Below are positions 1 through 9,571 of a stretch of 64,000 nt of DNA, in pieces (within the stretch, counting starts at the first letter, position 1; every line of letters starts with the position of its first letter). The DNA is taken from positions 1 through 64,000 of the forward strand of contig CP097092.1 in the NCBI GenBank assembly GCA_023300185.1, in the 5' to 3' direction. The position numbers were made by a program, and so were the translations under genes. Source of the DNA: Lancefieldella parvula. Lineage in GTDB: Bacteria > Actinomycetota > Coriobacteriia > Coriobacteriales > Atopobiaceae. The notes under the pieces were generated by a model. It saw only the letters and a program-made list of their open reading frames with translations, made no database searches and was not told the DNA's origin.

Positions 1-1530
1 ATGGATGCATCAATTGATTCAGACGCAGTAGCTCTGTGGCAAGACGCAATTGACCTCTTGGTTGAAGAGAATCAGCCAGAGGCTTTTATCGCTATGTTGA
101 GAACCTGTACTCCAATTAAAGTTGAAGATAACGCACTGTGCGCTGAAACATCAATGCGCTTGGCATATAACCGTATCCTTAAGAATCTACCGATTGTTGA
201 GAGATGCCTTTCGGCAGCAGCCTTTGAAGACATTATCTTGAGTCTTACGCTTACAAAGTCTTCTACTCCTGTTACCACTACTTCCACAATGACTCCTCAA
301 GAGTTCAACGCTTGGAAGCAAAAAACTGCTCCTATACAAGCAGTTGTTCCAGAGCGGATTCAAGATTTTGAATCCCAGGAACAAAGCCTTGAAGAACTAA
401 AACAGCAGACCTTAAAGCGTCGTAAGAGTAATCCTCTTTATGAAGAGACATCTTTCAATTCAAACCTCACGTTTGATCGCTTTGTTGTTGGTGACGAGAA
501 TGAGCTTGCACATCAGCATGCATTAAATGTTGCAAATGACGCAAAAGGTAAGGCAAATCCACTGTTTATTTACGGTGCAAGTGGTCTTGGAAAAACTCAC
601 CTTCTACGCGCGGTTCAAAACTACATCAACTCTGAAGATATTGAACGCGTTTGTGTTTATAAAGATGCAGATGCCTTTGTTGATGATTACGTAAATGCAG
701 TTCGTAAAAACGCCTCAGGAAACGCCGCAACAGAGCTTAGTAATAACTACCAAAACATTGATGTTCTTATCATCGATGATGTCCAAAAACTTGCTGGTAA
801 AGCAGGTACCATTAACTTCTTCTTCAATATTTTTAACTCTCTTATTGATAGAGGTAAGCAGATTATTCTTGCCGCCGATAGAACACCAGCTCAGCTTGGT
901 ATGGGCTCTGACGGTTTTGATGATCGTATTACTTCTCGTATGAGTGGTGGCATCGTTATTGGCATTGAGTCTCCAAGCTATGAGATGAAACTCAATCTTA
1001 TTCACGTCTTCTGCGACCGCGCTTTTAAAGAGAGAAATTCTTCTCTTTCTGCTGATGATATGCCAGAGGACATCCGTCGTTACATGGCTGACAAAGCCGG
1101 CCAAAGTATTAGAACGCTCGAAGGCTTCTGTAATCGTTGCGTCACCGGACAAATCAAAGCAAAAGAATCCGGTAAAAACATTAAGCAAGAAGAGATTGAT
1201 AAGATTGCAGATACTCTCTGGCGTCGCGTTTCAAAGACCGTAAATATCGAGAAGGTCCAAGAAGTCGTAGAGAACGTCTATGGCATTAGTCATCGCGATA
1301 TTGTTGGTAACAAGAGAAATAAAGAAATTGCAGAACCTCGTCACGTTGCAATTTATCTTGCTCACGACCTTTGCCAATACACACTGGTAAATATTGGTAA
1401 GCATTTTGGCGGAAGAAAACACGCAACTATTTTGCACAGCATTGAGGTAATTGAAGAGAGAATCAAAGAAGACAAAAGCTTCTATGATCAAATTTCTCAA
1501 CTCAAGAAGACTATCCTTGAACAAAGTTAG
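1..1530 (+). CDS. dnaA: Chromosomal replication initiator protein DnaA
   Basis: DnaA is the AAA+ ATPase that binds origin boxes, melts oriC and helps load DnaB. Seen in the 509-residue product: an N-terminal helical region and variable linker (about 1-150), then the AAA+ core with Walker A GASGLGKTHLL near residue 192 and Walker B VLIIDDVQ, and a C-terminal DNA-binding domain carrying the DnaA signature around GKHFGGRKHATILHS. Length is within the family range. The window begins exactly on its ATG, so the ribosome binding site, promoter and any origin upstream are not visible. It is followed by dnaN, recF, a DciA-like gene and gyrBA, the usual origin-proximal order in Actinobacteria. Confidence 0.98.
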   Translation: MDASIDSDAVALWQDAIDLLVEENQPEAFIAMLRTCTPIKVEDNALCAETSMRLAYNRILKNLPIVERCLSAAAFEDIILSLTLTKSSTPVTTTSTMTPQEFNAWKQKTAPIQAVVPERIQDFESQEQSLEELKQQTLKRRKSNPLYEETSFNSNLTFDRFVVGDENELAHQHALNVANDAKGKANPLFIYGASGLGKTHLLRAVQNYINSEDIERVCVYKDADAFVDDYVNAVRKNASGNAATELSNNYQNIDVLIIDDVQKLAGKAGTINFFFNIFNSLIDRGKQIILAADRTPAQLGMGSDGFDDRITSRMSGGIVIGIESPSYEMKLNLIHVFCDRAFKERNSSLSADDMPEDIRRYMADKAGQSIRTLEGFCNRCVTGQIKAKESGKNIKQEEIDKIADTLWRRVSKTVNIEKVQEVVENVYGISHRDIVGNKRNKEIAEPRHVAIYLAHDLCQYTLVNIGKHFGGRKHATILHSIEVIEERIKEDKSFYDQISQLKKTILEQS

Positions 1531-1763
1531 TGTTTAAAACCTGTTAGTAAGATGTTAATTGGTGAAGAGAAGTAGTGATTTGTTGTTGAGAGTTTAAGAG
1601 AGGGAGTTTTACTTTGTTTATGAATGTCAAAAGTAAGCAAACAAATCTGACCTCTAGAAACATATTTCTACCTCTAGAAATGTAAAGCTTTCTTCTTTTC
1701 AACATAGCTTATTATTACTACGATATTTTTATTCTTATCTAAGAAATAATAGAAAGGGTCGTC
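1531..1763 (+). promoter_or_regulatory. dnaA-dnaN spacer with alternating TAGAAA/TTTCTA repeats
   Basis: This 233-bp AT-rich spacer must hold the dnaN promoter. At 1651-1680 the word CCTCTAGAAA occurs twice (1651-1660 and 1671-1680) with TTTCTA between the copies, so TAGAAA and TTTCTA alternate as overlapping inverted repeats about 20 bp apart. That suggests a binding site for a dimeric protein. I found no good match to the DnaA box TTATCCACA here, so I do not call this oriC. The ribosome binding site GAAAGGG lies just before the dnaN ATG at 1764. Confidence 0.45.
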
Positions 1764-2864
1764 ATGAAATTTACCGTAAGTCAATCCGCTCTCCAGACGG
1801 CACTTGATATTGTTTCTAAGGGTATTGGTTCTAATACAACACTTCCTATTCTCTCTGGTATTTATCTCAAAGCATTTAATGGCATGCTTGAGCTACAATC
1901 CAGCGACTTAACTATTTCTATTAAGCATCAAATTGCAGCAAACGTAGAGGAAGAAGGAGAGACAGTTGTTTCTGGAAAGGTTATCCAGAACATTGTTAAA
2001 AATCTTCCTGACGCAGCAATTACTTTTGAAGGTGGAGATCGTACGCTTTCTGTAACATGCCAGCGTTCGTCTTTTAGACTTAATACTCTTTCTGCCCACG
2101 ATTGGGCTCAATTCCCAGAGTTTGATCTTGAGAAAACTTGTGAGCTTCCAAGCCAGCTTCTATCAACTATGGTTGATAAGGTGTATCGCGTAACTTCTAA
2201 GGAAGCTTCTCGTCCTATTCTTCAGGGAATTTCTCTCACTGTTGAGGACAACACTATTCGCCTTGTTGCAACAGACTCATTCCGTCTTGCCGTTTGTGAT
2301 TCCAACACAGATACTCCAGCAGGTGAGTCTTTTACTGCAATTATCTCTGGTGAAGTGTTCCATGATGTTCTTTCCATGCGTAGCATGACTGAGAAGGTTT
2401 TGATTGGTACTACAGATAACCAGGTAGTCTTCCAGTTTGGAAATACCACTCACATTTCTCGTAAGATTGAAGGTCACTTCCCAGACTATAAGCAGCTTCT
2501 TCCAACCTCTTGTACTGCTTCGGTTGATATCAACGTTGAAGATTTTTCTGCAGCCCTGAAGCGCGTCTCTGTTATTGCACTAGCAAATCCTTCAGTTCGT
2601 TTTGATGTTGACGCCGATGGTAAAGAAGTTAAGCTCTCTGCATCCTCACCAGATCAAGGTGAGTCTTCCGAGCATATTGAAGCTCAGATTGAGGGAGATT
2701 CCCTTTCTATTGCTTTGAATTATCACTATGTCTTTGATTGTGTAAATGCTGCTCCTTCTAAGGATCTTCTGCGCCTTGAGCTACAAGGTCCTTCTCAGCC
2801 AGCTATTTTCAAATCAAACGGCAAGGTTAACTACTTGTATCTTCTGATGCCTGTTCGCCTCTAA
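1764..2864 (+). CDS. dnaN: DNA polymerase III beta subunit (sliding clamp)
   Basis: DnaN is the ring-shaped clamp that tethers DNA polymerase III and repair proteins to DNA. The 366-residue product has the family length and start (MKFTVSQSALQTAL), the three repeated clamp folds, and the conserved end YLLMPVRL. It starts at ATG 1764 behind GAAAGGG. recF follows after 15 bp, so the two are probably cotranscribed. Confidence 0.98.
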   Translation: MKFTVSQSALQTALDIVSKGIGSNTTLPILSGIYLKAFNGMLELQSSDLTISIKHQIAANVEEEGETVVSGKVIQNIVKNLPDAAITFEGGDRTLSVTCQRSSFRLNTLSAHDWAQFPEFDLEKTCELPSQLLSTMVDKVYRVTSKEASRPILQGISLTVEDNTIRLVATDSFRLAVCDSNTDTPAGESFTAIISGEVFHDVLSMRSMTEKVLIGTTDNQVVFQFGNTTHISRKIEGHFPDYKQLLPTSCTASVDINVEDFSAALKRVSVIALANPSVRFDVDADGKEVKLSASSPDQGESSEHIEAQIEGDSLSIALNYHYVFDCVNAAPSKDLLRLELQGPSQPAIFKSNGKVNYLYLLMPVRL

Positions 2865-2879
2865 TTTGATAGGGGTTGT

Positions 2880-3971
2880 GTGGGACTTAAAGTTGAACAT
2901 GTTTCGCTATATAACTTTCGTTGTTTTTCTTCGAAAGAGATAGATTTATCTGCACAAACTACTATTTTTGTAGGAAAGAACGCTGCAGGTAAGACAAATA
3001 CTGTTGAAGCATTACAACTCCTTACTGCTGGATATTCATTTAGAAAGCCCACGCCATCACAGCTCCTTCTTACAGGTACTTCTGAGGCAAAGATAGAGAT
3101 TTCTCTTACAGGAGATGGAAGAAAGCTAGAAAATACCTGCACCATTACAGAAAGACGTCGTCAGTTTTCAAAGAATGGCAAGAAATGTCAGGCTGCAGAT
3201 ATTTCTGGAACACTGATGTCGGTACTTTTTAATCCCGATGACCTTTCAATGATTAAAGGTGGCGCATCGTATCGCCGAGAAGAATTTGATGACTTTGGCC
3301 GTCAGGCAAATAAAAGCTACTTCAAGGTCTTCTCGGCATATACCAAGACAGTTGAGCAAAGAAATAAGCTGCTTAAATCTGATTGGCCAGATGAAAATTT
3401 GCTTGATGCGTGGGATCTTTCTCTTGCAAGAGGAGGGGCTACGCTTCTTCATGCACGAATTCATTTGTTTGAGCGCCTGGCAAAGAAGACATGTGAGATC
3501 TACCAGGAGCTTTCTGGTGGAGAACACCTAGAAATGAACTATATTTCTTCAATTGGAGAGGTTTCTCTTGAAGCTTCTAGAGAAGAAATTACCGATCAAT
3601 TCTTGCAGGTATTACATGAAGCTCGCACGGATGATGTTCGTCGTCAGCAAAGTACAAAAGGACCTCATCGAGATGACGTTGAGTTTTTAATTGAGGGTAA
3701 AGACGCTAGAAATTTTGGTTCTCAAGGTCAAATTAGAACTGTCGTTTTAGCACTTAAGATGGCAGAAGTTCTCCTTTCAGAGGAAATACTTGGCGAGAAA
3801 CCCTTGCTGCTTTTAGACGATGTGATGAGTGAGCTTGATGAAGACCGCAGAAAAGCCATCATGGAATTTGCATTCCATGACATCCAAACGGTAATTACCA
3901 CTACAAACCTTGGGTATTTCTCTGAAGAGATTTTAGAGAAAGCGCAGATAGTTAGGTTTAGCGATGAATAA
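2880..3971 (+). CDS. recF: DNA replication and repair protein RecF
   Basis: RecF is an SMC-like ATPase that helps load RecA at single-strand gaps. The 363-residue product shows the N-terminal motif VSLYNFRCF, Walker A GKNAAGKTN near residue 33, and the C-terminal Walker B/D-loop LLLLDDVMSELDEDRR. The start is GTG 2880 with AGGGGT just upstream. The end overlaps the next gene by 8 bp, which suggests translational coupling. A copy of the 9-mer TGGCGAGAA lies inside at 3791-3799. Confidence 0.97.
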   Translation: MGLKVEHVSLYNFRCFSSKEIDLSAQTTIFVGKNAAGKTNTVEALQLLTAGYSFRKPTPSQLLLTGTSEAKIEISLTGDGRKLENTCTITERRRQFSKNGKKCQAADISGTLMSVLFNPDDLSMIKGGASYRREEFDDFGRQANKSYFKVFSAYTKTVEQRNKLLKSDWPDENLLDAWDLSLARGGATLLHARIHLFERLAKKTCEIYQELSGGEHLEMNYISSIGEVSLEASREEITDQFLQVLHEARTDDVRRQQSTKGPHRDDVEFLIEGKDARNFGSQGQIRTVVLALKMAEVLLSEEILGEKPLLLLDDVMSELDEDRRKAIMEFAFHDIQTVITTTNLGYFSEEILEKAQIVRFSDE

Positions 3972-4497
3972 TCAACAAGAAACACCTGCGCGTGGTGGTA
4001 ATGAAAACGCAAAAGATTTAATGAGCACTCTGCTTGGAACCTTCAGAGATTCTAAGAGTATGTCAAAAAATCGTCGCGCTTATCTTGCATGGGTTGAAGC
4101 AAATGGTGAAAGAGAGACAGAACACACTACCGGTGTATTTGTCAGAGAAGTAGCTGGTAGAGAGTTCCCTGTGCTTACCGTTTATGTAGATAATCGTATG
4201 TGCATGATTGATTTTCTTGCACAAAGAGAAATTTATAGAGCCAGGCTCTCAGAGCAAGGTCTGGAGTTTTCAGACCTTGAATTTAAGCTGGACAAATACA
4301 ACAGACATGCTGATAAAGAAGCTACCTCTTCAGAAAAGCAAGCACAGGGCCAAAAAGAAGAGAAAAAAGATCTTCCAGAACTCACACCAGAAGAGAAATT
4401 ACAAATTTCTGAGTTAGTTTCTGGACTTTCTGAGCCACTTAAGTCAACGGCTTATAAAGCGATTGAAGCAAGTTTTAGACAAAAAAAGAGTCTTTAG
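3964..4497 (+). CDS. DciA/DUF721-family protein, probable helicase loader or operator
   Basis: The 177-residue product sits in the slot between recF and gyrB where Actinobacteria carry a DUF721/DciA protein. DciA proteins are known to interact with the replicative helicase DnaB in bacteria lacking DnaC or DnaI loaders. Residues about 35-115 (from the W-x-E-A-N segment to FLAQREIYRARL) match the general DciA pattern; the C-terminal half is charged and Lys/Glu rich, likely disordered. It overlaps recF by 8 bp and is probably coupled to it. Assignment rests on position and a recognisable core; the exact role is inferred. Confidence 0.85.
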   Translation: MNNQQETPARGGNENAKDLMSTLLGTFRDSKSMSKNRRAYLAWVEANGERETEHTTGVFVREVAGREFPVLTVYVDNRMCMIDFLAQREIYRARLSEQGLEFSDLEFKLDKYNRHADKEATSSEKQAQGQKEEKKDLPELTPEEKLQISELVSGLSEPLKSTAYKAIEASFRQKKSL

Positions 4498-4657
4498 TCA
4501 AATCTGTCACTAATCTGTCCTTAAATCTCTTTACAGAGCCTCTCAGATACCAAATATTACTGTTTAAACAATGAAATTTCTCTGTGCCGAGTTAATTTTG
4601 GCGATTTCATAGTAAAATACTTACATCATTCCGCTCACAATTGAAGAGAGGACTTAC
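4498..4657 (+). promoter_or_regulatory. Spacer with probable gyrB promoter
   Basis: 160 bp precede gyrB. AATCTGTC occurs twice 11 bp apart (4501-4508 and 4512-4519), about one helical turn, and a palindrome TGTTTAAACA sits at 4561-4570. A possible -10 element TAAAAT is at 4613-4618, but no good -35 element is visible at the usual distance. The ribosome binding site GAAGAGAGG precedes gyrB. Confidence 0.35.
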
Positions 4658-6601
4658 GTGGCAAAAGAAAATAAGTATGACGGTACAGAGATTAAGATCC
4701 TTGAAGGCCTTGAGGCTGTTCGTAAGCGTCCAGGTATGTATATTGGTACAACTTCAGCTTCTGGTCTGCATCACCTTGTTTGGGAGATTGTAGATAACTC
4801 AGTCGATGAGGCAATGGCTGGTTATTGCTCCAAAATTAAGGTAACCGTCCATCCTGATAACTCTATTTCTGTTGAAGATAATGGTCGTGGTATTCCTGTA
4901 GACCTTCATCCCCAGAAAAAGATCCCAACTCTTGAGGTTGTTCTTACTATCCTTCACGCAGGTGGTAAGTTTGATAACAACGCTTATAAAGTTTCTGGTG
5001 GTCTTCACGGCGTTGGTGTCTCTGTTGTAAACGCACTTTCAAAGAAGCTTGTTGCGCAGGTTAAGCGCGATGGCAAAATCTACGAGATGGTCTTTGAGCG
5101 GGGTAAAACTGTTCAGAAGATGAAGGAAATTGGTACTTCAAAATCTAACGGTACTACTATTACCTTCTGGCCAGACGATATGATCTTTGAGACCACTACG
5201 TATAACTTTGATACGCTTCGTGATCGCCTGCAGGAGACCGCATTCCTTAACAAGAATCTTAAGATTACCCTCGTTGATGAGCGTGAGCTTACTCCTCGTC
5301 AGGTTGACTTCCAGTACGCTGGTGGCATCATCGACTTTGTTAAGTACCTTAATGACGAGAAAACCGTCTTACCAGGACTTTCTCGCCCTATCTATATTGA
5401 AGGTAAGTCTGACCCTGATGCTCCAATGTCTCAGATGGGTGAGGTAGAGGTAGCTATTCAGTGGAATACTGAATTCAGTGATAGAACTCTTTCTTTTGCT
5501 AACGATATTTTTACTGAGGAAGGCGGAATGCACCTTGAGGGCTTCCGTACCGCTCTTACTAAGGTAATAAATGATTACGGTACCAGGCAGGGAATTCTTA
5601 AAGAGAAAGATCCTAAGCTTGAGGGTGGCGATATTCGTGAGGGTCTAACTGCAGTTATTTCAGTTAAGCTTCCAGATCCTCAGTTTGAAGGACAGACAAA
5701 GGCAAAGCTTGGTAGTTCTTACATGAGAACGCTTACCAACAAGATTGTTACTCAGGGCCTCTCAGAGTATCTTGAAGAGCATCCAAACCAGGCAAAAGAG
5801 ATTCTTAAAAAAGCATCTCAGGCTGCAAAGGGCCGTCTTGCTGCTCGTAAAGCTCGTGAAGCAACACGTCGTAAGGGACTTCTTGAGTCTGCGGCTCTTC
5901 CAGGAAAACTTGCAGACTGCTCCGTACGTGATGCAGAGATGACTGAGCTCTTCATCGTCGAGGGTGACTCCGCAGGTGGTTCTGCAAAGATGGCACGTGA
6001 CCGTTCTATCCAGGCAGTTCTTCCACTTCGCGGAAAGATTTTGAACGTCGAGCGCGTACAGGCTCACCGTGCACTTTCTTCTGACACCATCACTTCCTTG
6101 ATTACCGCTATTGGTACTGGTGTTGGCGATGAATTTAATATTGAGAAAGCTCGTTATCACAAGATTGTCATCATGACCGATGCTGATGTTGACGGCTCTC
6201 ACATTAGAATTCTTCTGCTTACCTTCTTCTATCGTTACATGAAGCCAATGATTGACGCAGGTTATATCTACGTTGCTCAGCCTCCTCTGTATCAGATCAA
6301 GCCAAAGGGTAAGAAGAACGGCAAATACATCTATACCGATGAAGAGCTTGCTCTTGAGACAAAGAAGTTTGAGGACAACACCAAGTTCACTATTCAGCGT
6401 TATAAGGGTCTTGGTGAGATGGATCCAGAGCAGCTATGGGCAACCACTATGGAGCCAAAGAACCGCATTCTTCTAAAGGTAACCATTGATGATGCTCTTG
6501 CAGCTGATCGTGCAGTTTCCGACCTTATGGGCAACCAGGTTGAGAAGCGTAAAGACTTCATCCAAACACATGCAAAAGACGTCCGCTTCCTGGACATTTA
6601 A
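4658..6601 (+). CDS. gyrB: DNA gyrase subunit B
   Basis: GyrB is the ATPase subunit of gyrase, which introduces negative supercoils. The 647-residue product carries the GHKL ATPase motifs (EIVDNSVDEA, DNGRGIPVD, the ATP-lid region GLHGVGVSVVNAL), the transducer domain, and the TOPRIM motifs VEGDSAGGSAK and DADVDGSHI. Length fits the short GyrB form lacking the E. coli insertion. The start codon is GTG at 4658 behind AGAGAGG. gyrA follows after 44 bp, so gyrase subunits are likely co-expressed. Confidence 0.98.
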   Translation: MAKENKYDGTEIKILEGLEAVRKRPGMYIGTTSASGLHHLVWEIVDNSVDEAMAGYCSKIKVTVHPDNSISVEDNGRGIPVDLHPQKKIPTLEVVLTILHAGGKFDNNAYKVSGGLHGVGVSVVNALSKKLVAQVKRDGKIYEMVFERGKTVQKMKEIGTSKSNGTTITFWPDDMIFETTTYNFDTLRDRLQETAFLNKNLKITLVDERELTPRQVDFQYAGGIIDFVKYLNDEKTVLPGLSRPIYIEGKSDPDAPMSQMGEVEVAIQWNTEFSDRTLSFANDIFTEEGGMHLEGFRTALTKVINDYGTRQGILKEKDPKLEGGDIREGLTAVISVKLPDPQFEGQTKAKLGSSYMRTLTNKIVTQGLSEYLEEHPNQAKEILKKASQAAKGRLAARKAREATRRKGLLESAALPGKLADCSVRDAEMTELFIVEGDSAGGSAKMARDRSIQAVLPLRGKILNVERVQAHRALSSDTITSLITAIGTGVGDEFNIEKARYHKIVIMTDADVDGSHIRILLLTFFYRYMKPMIDAGYIYVAQPPLYQIKPKGKKNGKYIYTDEELALETKKFEDNTKFTIQRYKGLGEMDPEQLWATTMEPKNRILLKVTIDDALAADRAVSDLMGNQVEKRKDFIQTHAKDVRFLDI

Positions 6602-6645
6602 TGGTTTCTCGCTAAATCATTAGACAGAAAATGAAAGGGTAACTT

Positions 6646-9426
6646 GTGGCAGACGATAAAAATATGAATGACGATCTTTTTGGCGCAGACGAGGATCAAG
6701 ACCTTGATGCACAAAACGATATGGATGAAGAATACGAAGATGACGAGGTAGAAGAAGACTCTGACGAGTTTGACCCAGAGACTGGGGAAAATCTCATAAC
6801 GGGAGAAACTTCACACATCATCTCAGATGAGGCTGGTACTCGTCTTGACCTCTCAGACATTCACGGTGGCACGCTTAAGCCAACCGATTTGTCCTCAGAG
6901 ATGAAGACTTCCTTCCTCGAGTATTCCATGTCCGTTATTGTTGCTCGTGCACTTCCAGATGTTCGAGACGGCCTTAAGCCTGTTCACCGCCGTATTTTGT
7001 ACGCAATGAGCGAGGCTGGCATTACGCCAAACCGTCCACATAAGAAGTCTGCATGGGCAGTCGGTGAAGTCATGGGTAAGTACCACCCACACGGTGACTC
7101 CGCTATTTATGACTCCATGGTCCGTATGTCTCAGGACTTCTCGATGAGACTTCCTCTGATTGATGGTCACGGAAACTTTGGTTCTATCGACGGCGATCCA
7201 CCAGCAGCAATGCGTTATACCGAGGCACGCCTTACCAGAAGTGCTATGGAGATGCTGGCAGAGCTTAACAAGAACACCGTTGATCTTCAGTCAAACTATG
7301 ATGAGTCTCTGACAGAGCCTGCAGTTCTTCCTGCTCGTTTCCCAAATCTTTTGGTTAACGGTTCTTCAGGTATTGCAGTTGGTATGGCCACCAACATTCC
7401 TCCTCACAACCTTGGTGAGGTTACTAACGCTGTCTGCATGATGATTGAGAACCCTGACGTTACCACTGAGGAGCTCATGACCGTTCTACCTGGTCCTGAC
7501 TTCCCAACAGGTGGCATCATCATGGGCACTCAGGGCATCAAGGACGCCTATGAGACTGGTCGCGGTTCTATTACGGTCCGCGCAAAAGTCCACGTTGAGC
7601 AGGTCAAGAGTGGTCGTCAGCGCCTTGTTGTTACTGAGATTCCTTATCAGGTTAACAAGGGTCTTCTTCAGGAGAAGATTGCTCAGGCAGTCAACGAGAA
7701 GAAAATCGAAGGCATCTCTGACATGCGCGATGAGTCCAACCGTAAGGGTATGCGCATCGTCTTGGATCTCAAGCGTGATGCTGTTCCACAGGTTGTTCTG
7801 AATAATCTGTACAAGAAGACTCAGCTTCAGTCCAACTTTGGCATCATTGACCTGGCCTTGGTTGATGGTGTTCCTCGTACCCTTTCTCTTCGCGAGATTC
7901 TTCGTCACTACATTGATCACCAGATTGATGTTGTACGCCGTCGTACTGAGTTTGACCTGGATAAGGCTCAGAAGCGTGTCCACATTTTGGAAGGCCTTCT
8001 GACCGCAGTTGATAACATCGACGAGATTGTCCACATCATCCGCAGCTCGCAGGATGACACTGAGGCAAAGAAGCGCATGAACGAGCGCTTTGGCCTGGAT
8101 GAGATTCAGGGCGAGGCAATCCTTCAGATGCGTCTGCGTCGTCTTACCGGCCTGGCACGTCAAGATCTTGTTGACGAGATTTCCCAGCTCAGACTTGATA
8201 TTGCCTACTACGAGGATCTTCTCGCCCACGAGGAAAAGATTCTGGCAGTTATCGCTGATGAGCTCCGTGAGATTTCCAACCGCTACGCCGATAAGCGCCG
8301 TACGCAAATCTCTGACCAGGACATTCAGAACCTGGACGTCGAGGATCTTATCGCTGAAGAGGATATGGTTGTTACCGTCACTCACGCAGGCTACGTAAAG
8401 CGCGTTCCTGTTGAGATTTATCGCTCCCAGAAGCGTGGCGGCAAGGGTGTTCAGGGCGTTTCTCTCAAAGAGAACGATTTTGTCGAGAACCTCTTTGTTG
8501 CTTCTACCCACGATTACGTGCTGTTCTTTACCAACTTTGGTAAGGTGTATCGCCTCAAGGTCCACGAGCTTCCTGTTGGCAACAGAACTACTAAGGGCAG
8601 CGCCATCATCAACGTTATCGAGACGCTTGCAGAGGGCGAGAAGGTCAAGGCAGTTATTACTACCCGCGACTTCCCAGAAGACAACTATCTGATGTTTGCT
8701 ACCAAGCAGGGTATGGTCAAGAAGACGGCAATGTCTGAGTACGACCGTACACGCAAGGACGGCCTCATTGCAATCAACCTCAAGGACGGCGACGAGCTTG
8801 TTAACGTCCGCCGCGTCCACCCAGGTGACAAGGTTGTTCTGTGCTCCTCCGACGGCAAGGCAATCCTGTTTGACGAGGCTGAGGCAAGAAGCATGGGCCG
8901 CGGTACCTCAGGCGTTCGTGGCATTACGCTCAAGGGCGATGCGACTATGCTTGGCATGGAAATTACCAACGGCAACGGTGACCTCTTCGTTATTACCGAG
9001 AAGGGCTACGGAAAGCGTACGGCAATTTCTGAGTATCCAGTTCACAAGCGTGGTGGACAGGGCGTCTTTACCATCACAATGACGGAGAAGAAGGGTAACC
9101 TGGTTGCCTGCCGTGTTGTTGGTCCTCAGCACGAGATTATGATCATGTCCGAGGAGGGCGTTGTAATCCGCGTCAAGGCTGGCGACATCTCCAAGCTTGG
9201 CCGCTCTACTCAGGGTGTCAAGGTTATGAACCTCTCTGGTACTGACGTTGTTTCTGCAGTTGCTCGTATGGTTGCCAACAAGAAGAAGGCTCCTAAGCAC
9301 GCAGAGAACCAAGGTATGCTTGATCTGATGGCAGCAGGTGCTCGTGATGCTGATGAGGCAGAGTCTGTTGACCTCGGAGATGAAGAGGAAGTACTGGACG
9401 ATTCACTGCTGGATGATGACGAATAA
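6646..9426 (+). CDS. gyrA: DNA gyrase subunit A with acidic N-terminal extension
   Basis: GyrA is the DNA-cleaving subunit of gyrase. The 926-residue product has the catalytic tyrosine in AAMRYTEARLT at residue 191 and a GyrA box QKRGGKGVQG that marks it as gyrase rather than topoisomerase IV. The catalytic Tyr is about 69 residues later than in E. coli GyrA (Tyr122), so the first ~70 residues are an extension, strongly Asp/Glu rich. The C-terminus is also acidic. GTG 6646 behind GAAAGGG is the visible start; an internal start cannot be fully excluded, but the extension is in frame with a good ribosome binding site. A strong terminator follows. Confidence 0.97.
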   Translation: MADDKNMNDDLFGADEDQDLDAQNDMDEEYEDDEVEEDSDEFDPETGENLITGETSHIISDEAGTRLDLSDIHGGTLKPTDLSSEMKTSFLEYSMSVIVARALPDVRDGLKPVHRRILYAMSEAGITPNRPHKKSAWAVGEVMGKYHPHGDSAIYDSMVRMSQDFSMRLPLIDGHGNFGSIDGDPPAAMRYTEARLTRSAMEMLAELNKNTVDLQSNYDESLTEPAVLPARFPNLLVNGSSGIAVGMATNIPPHNLGEVTNAVCMMIENPDVTTEELMTVLPGPDFPTGGIIMGTQGIKDAYETGRGSITVRAKVHVEQVKSGRQRLVVTEIPYQVNKGLLQEKIAQAVNEKKIEGISDMRDESNRKGMRIVLDLKRDAVPQVVLNNLYKKTQLQSNFGIIDLALVDGVPRTLSLREILRHYIDHQIDVVRRRTEFDLDKAQKRVHILEGLLTAVDNIDEIVHIIRSSQDDTEAKKRMNERFGLDEIQGEAILQMRLRRLTGLARQDLVDEISQLRLDIAYYEDLLAHEEKILAVIADELREISNRYADKRRTQISDQDIQNLDVEDLIAEEDMVVTVTHAGYVKRVPVEIYRSQKRGGKGVQGVSLKENDFVENLFVASTHDYVLFFTNFGKVYRLKVHELPVGNRTTKGSAIINVIETLAEGEKVKAVITTRDFPEDNYLMFATKQGMVKKTAMSEYDRTRKDGLIAINLKDGDELVNVRRVHPGDKVVLCSSDGKAILFDEAEARSMGRGTSGVRGITLKGDATMLGMEITNGNGDLFVITEKGYGKRTAISEYPVHKRGGQGVFTITMTEKKGNLVACRVVGPQHEIMIMSEEGVVIRVKAGDISKLGRSTQGVKVMNLSGTDVVSAVARMVANKKKAPKHAENQGMLDLMAAGARDADEAESVDLGDEEEVLDDSLLDDDE

Positions 9427-9450
9427 GCATTTCAGCTATACGTAATTTGA

Positions 9451-9484
9451 AGAGCTCAGGAGGTAATTCTCCTGAGCTCTTTTC
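9451..9484 (+). terminator. Rho-independent terminator after gyrA
   Basis: A perfect 12-bp stem, AGAGCTCAGGAG (9451-9462) pairing with CTCCTGAGCTCT (9469-9480), with a 6-nt loop, is followed by TTTT. It ends the gyrBA transcript. Confidence 0.9.
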
Positions 9485-9571
9485 GTTTACCGAGAAAATC
9501 AGCGCGCTAACGGTAATGATTTTTATATAAAAGATGAGCCAGTTGTTTAAAAATTCGCTCTAGAGCAGGAC

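Noticed and set aside
1531..1763. oriC in the dnaA-dnaN spacer
   Set aside because: AT-rich, but I found no clear DnaA boxes. The origin is more likely upstream of dnaA, outside the window.
7486..8820. 444-codon open frame antisense to gyrA
   Set aside because: It lies wholly opposite a certain gene and its product looks like complementary-strand composition with no family features.
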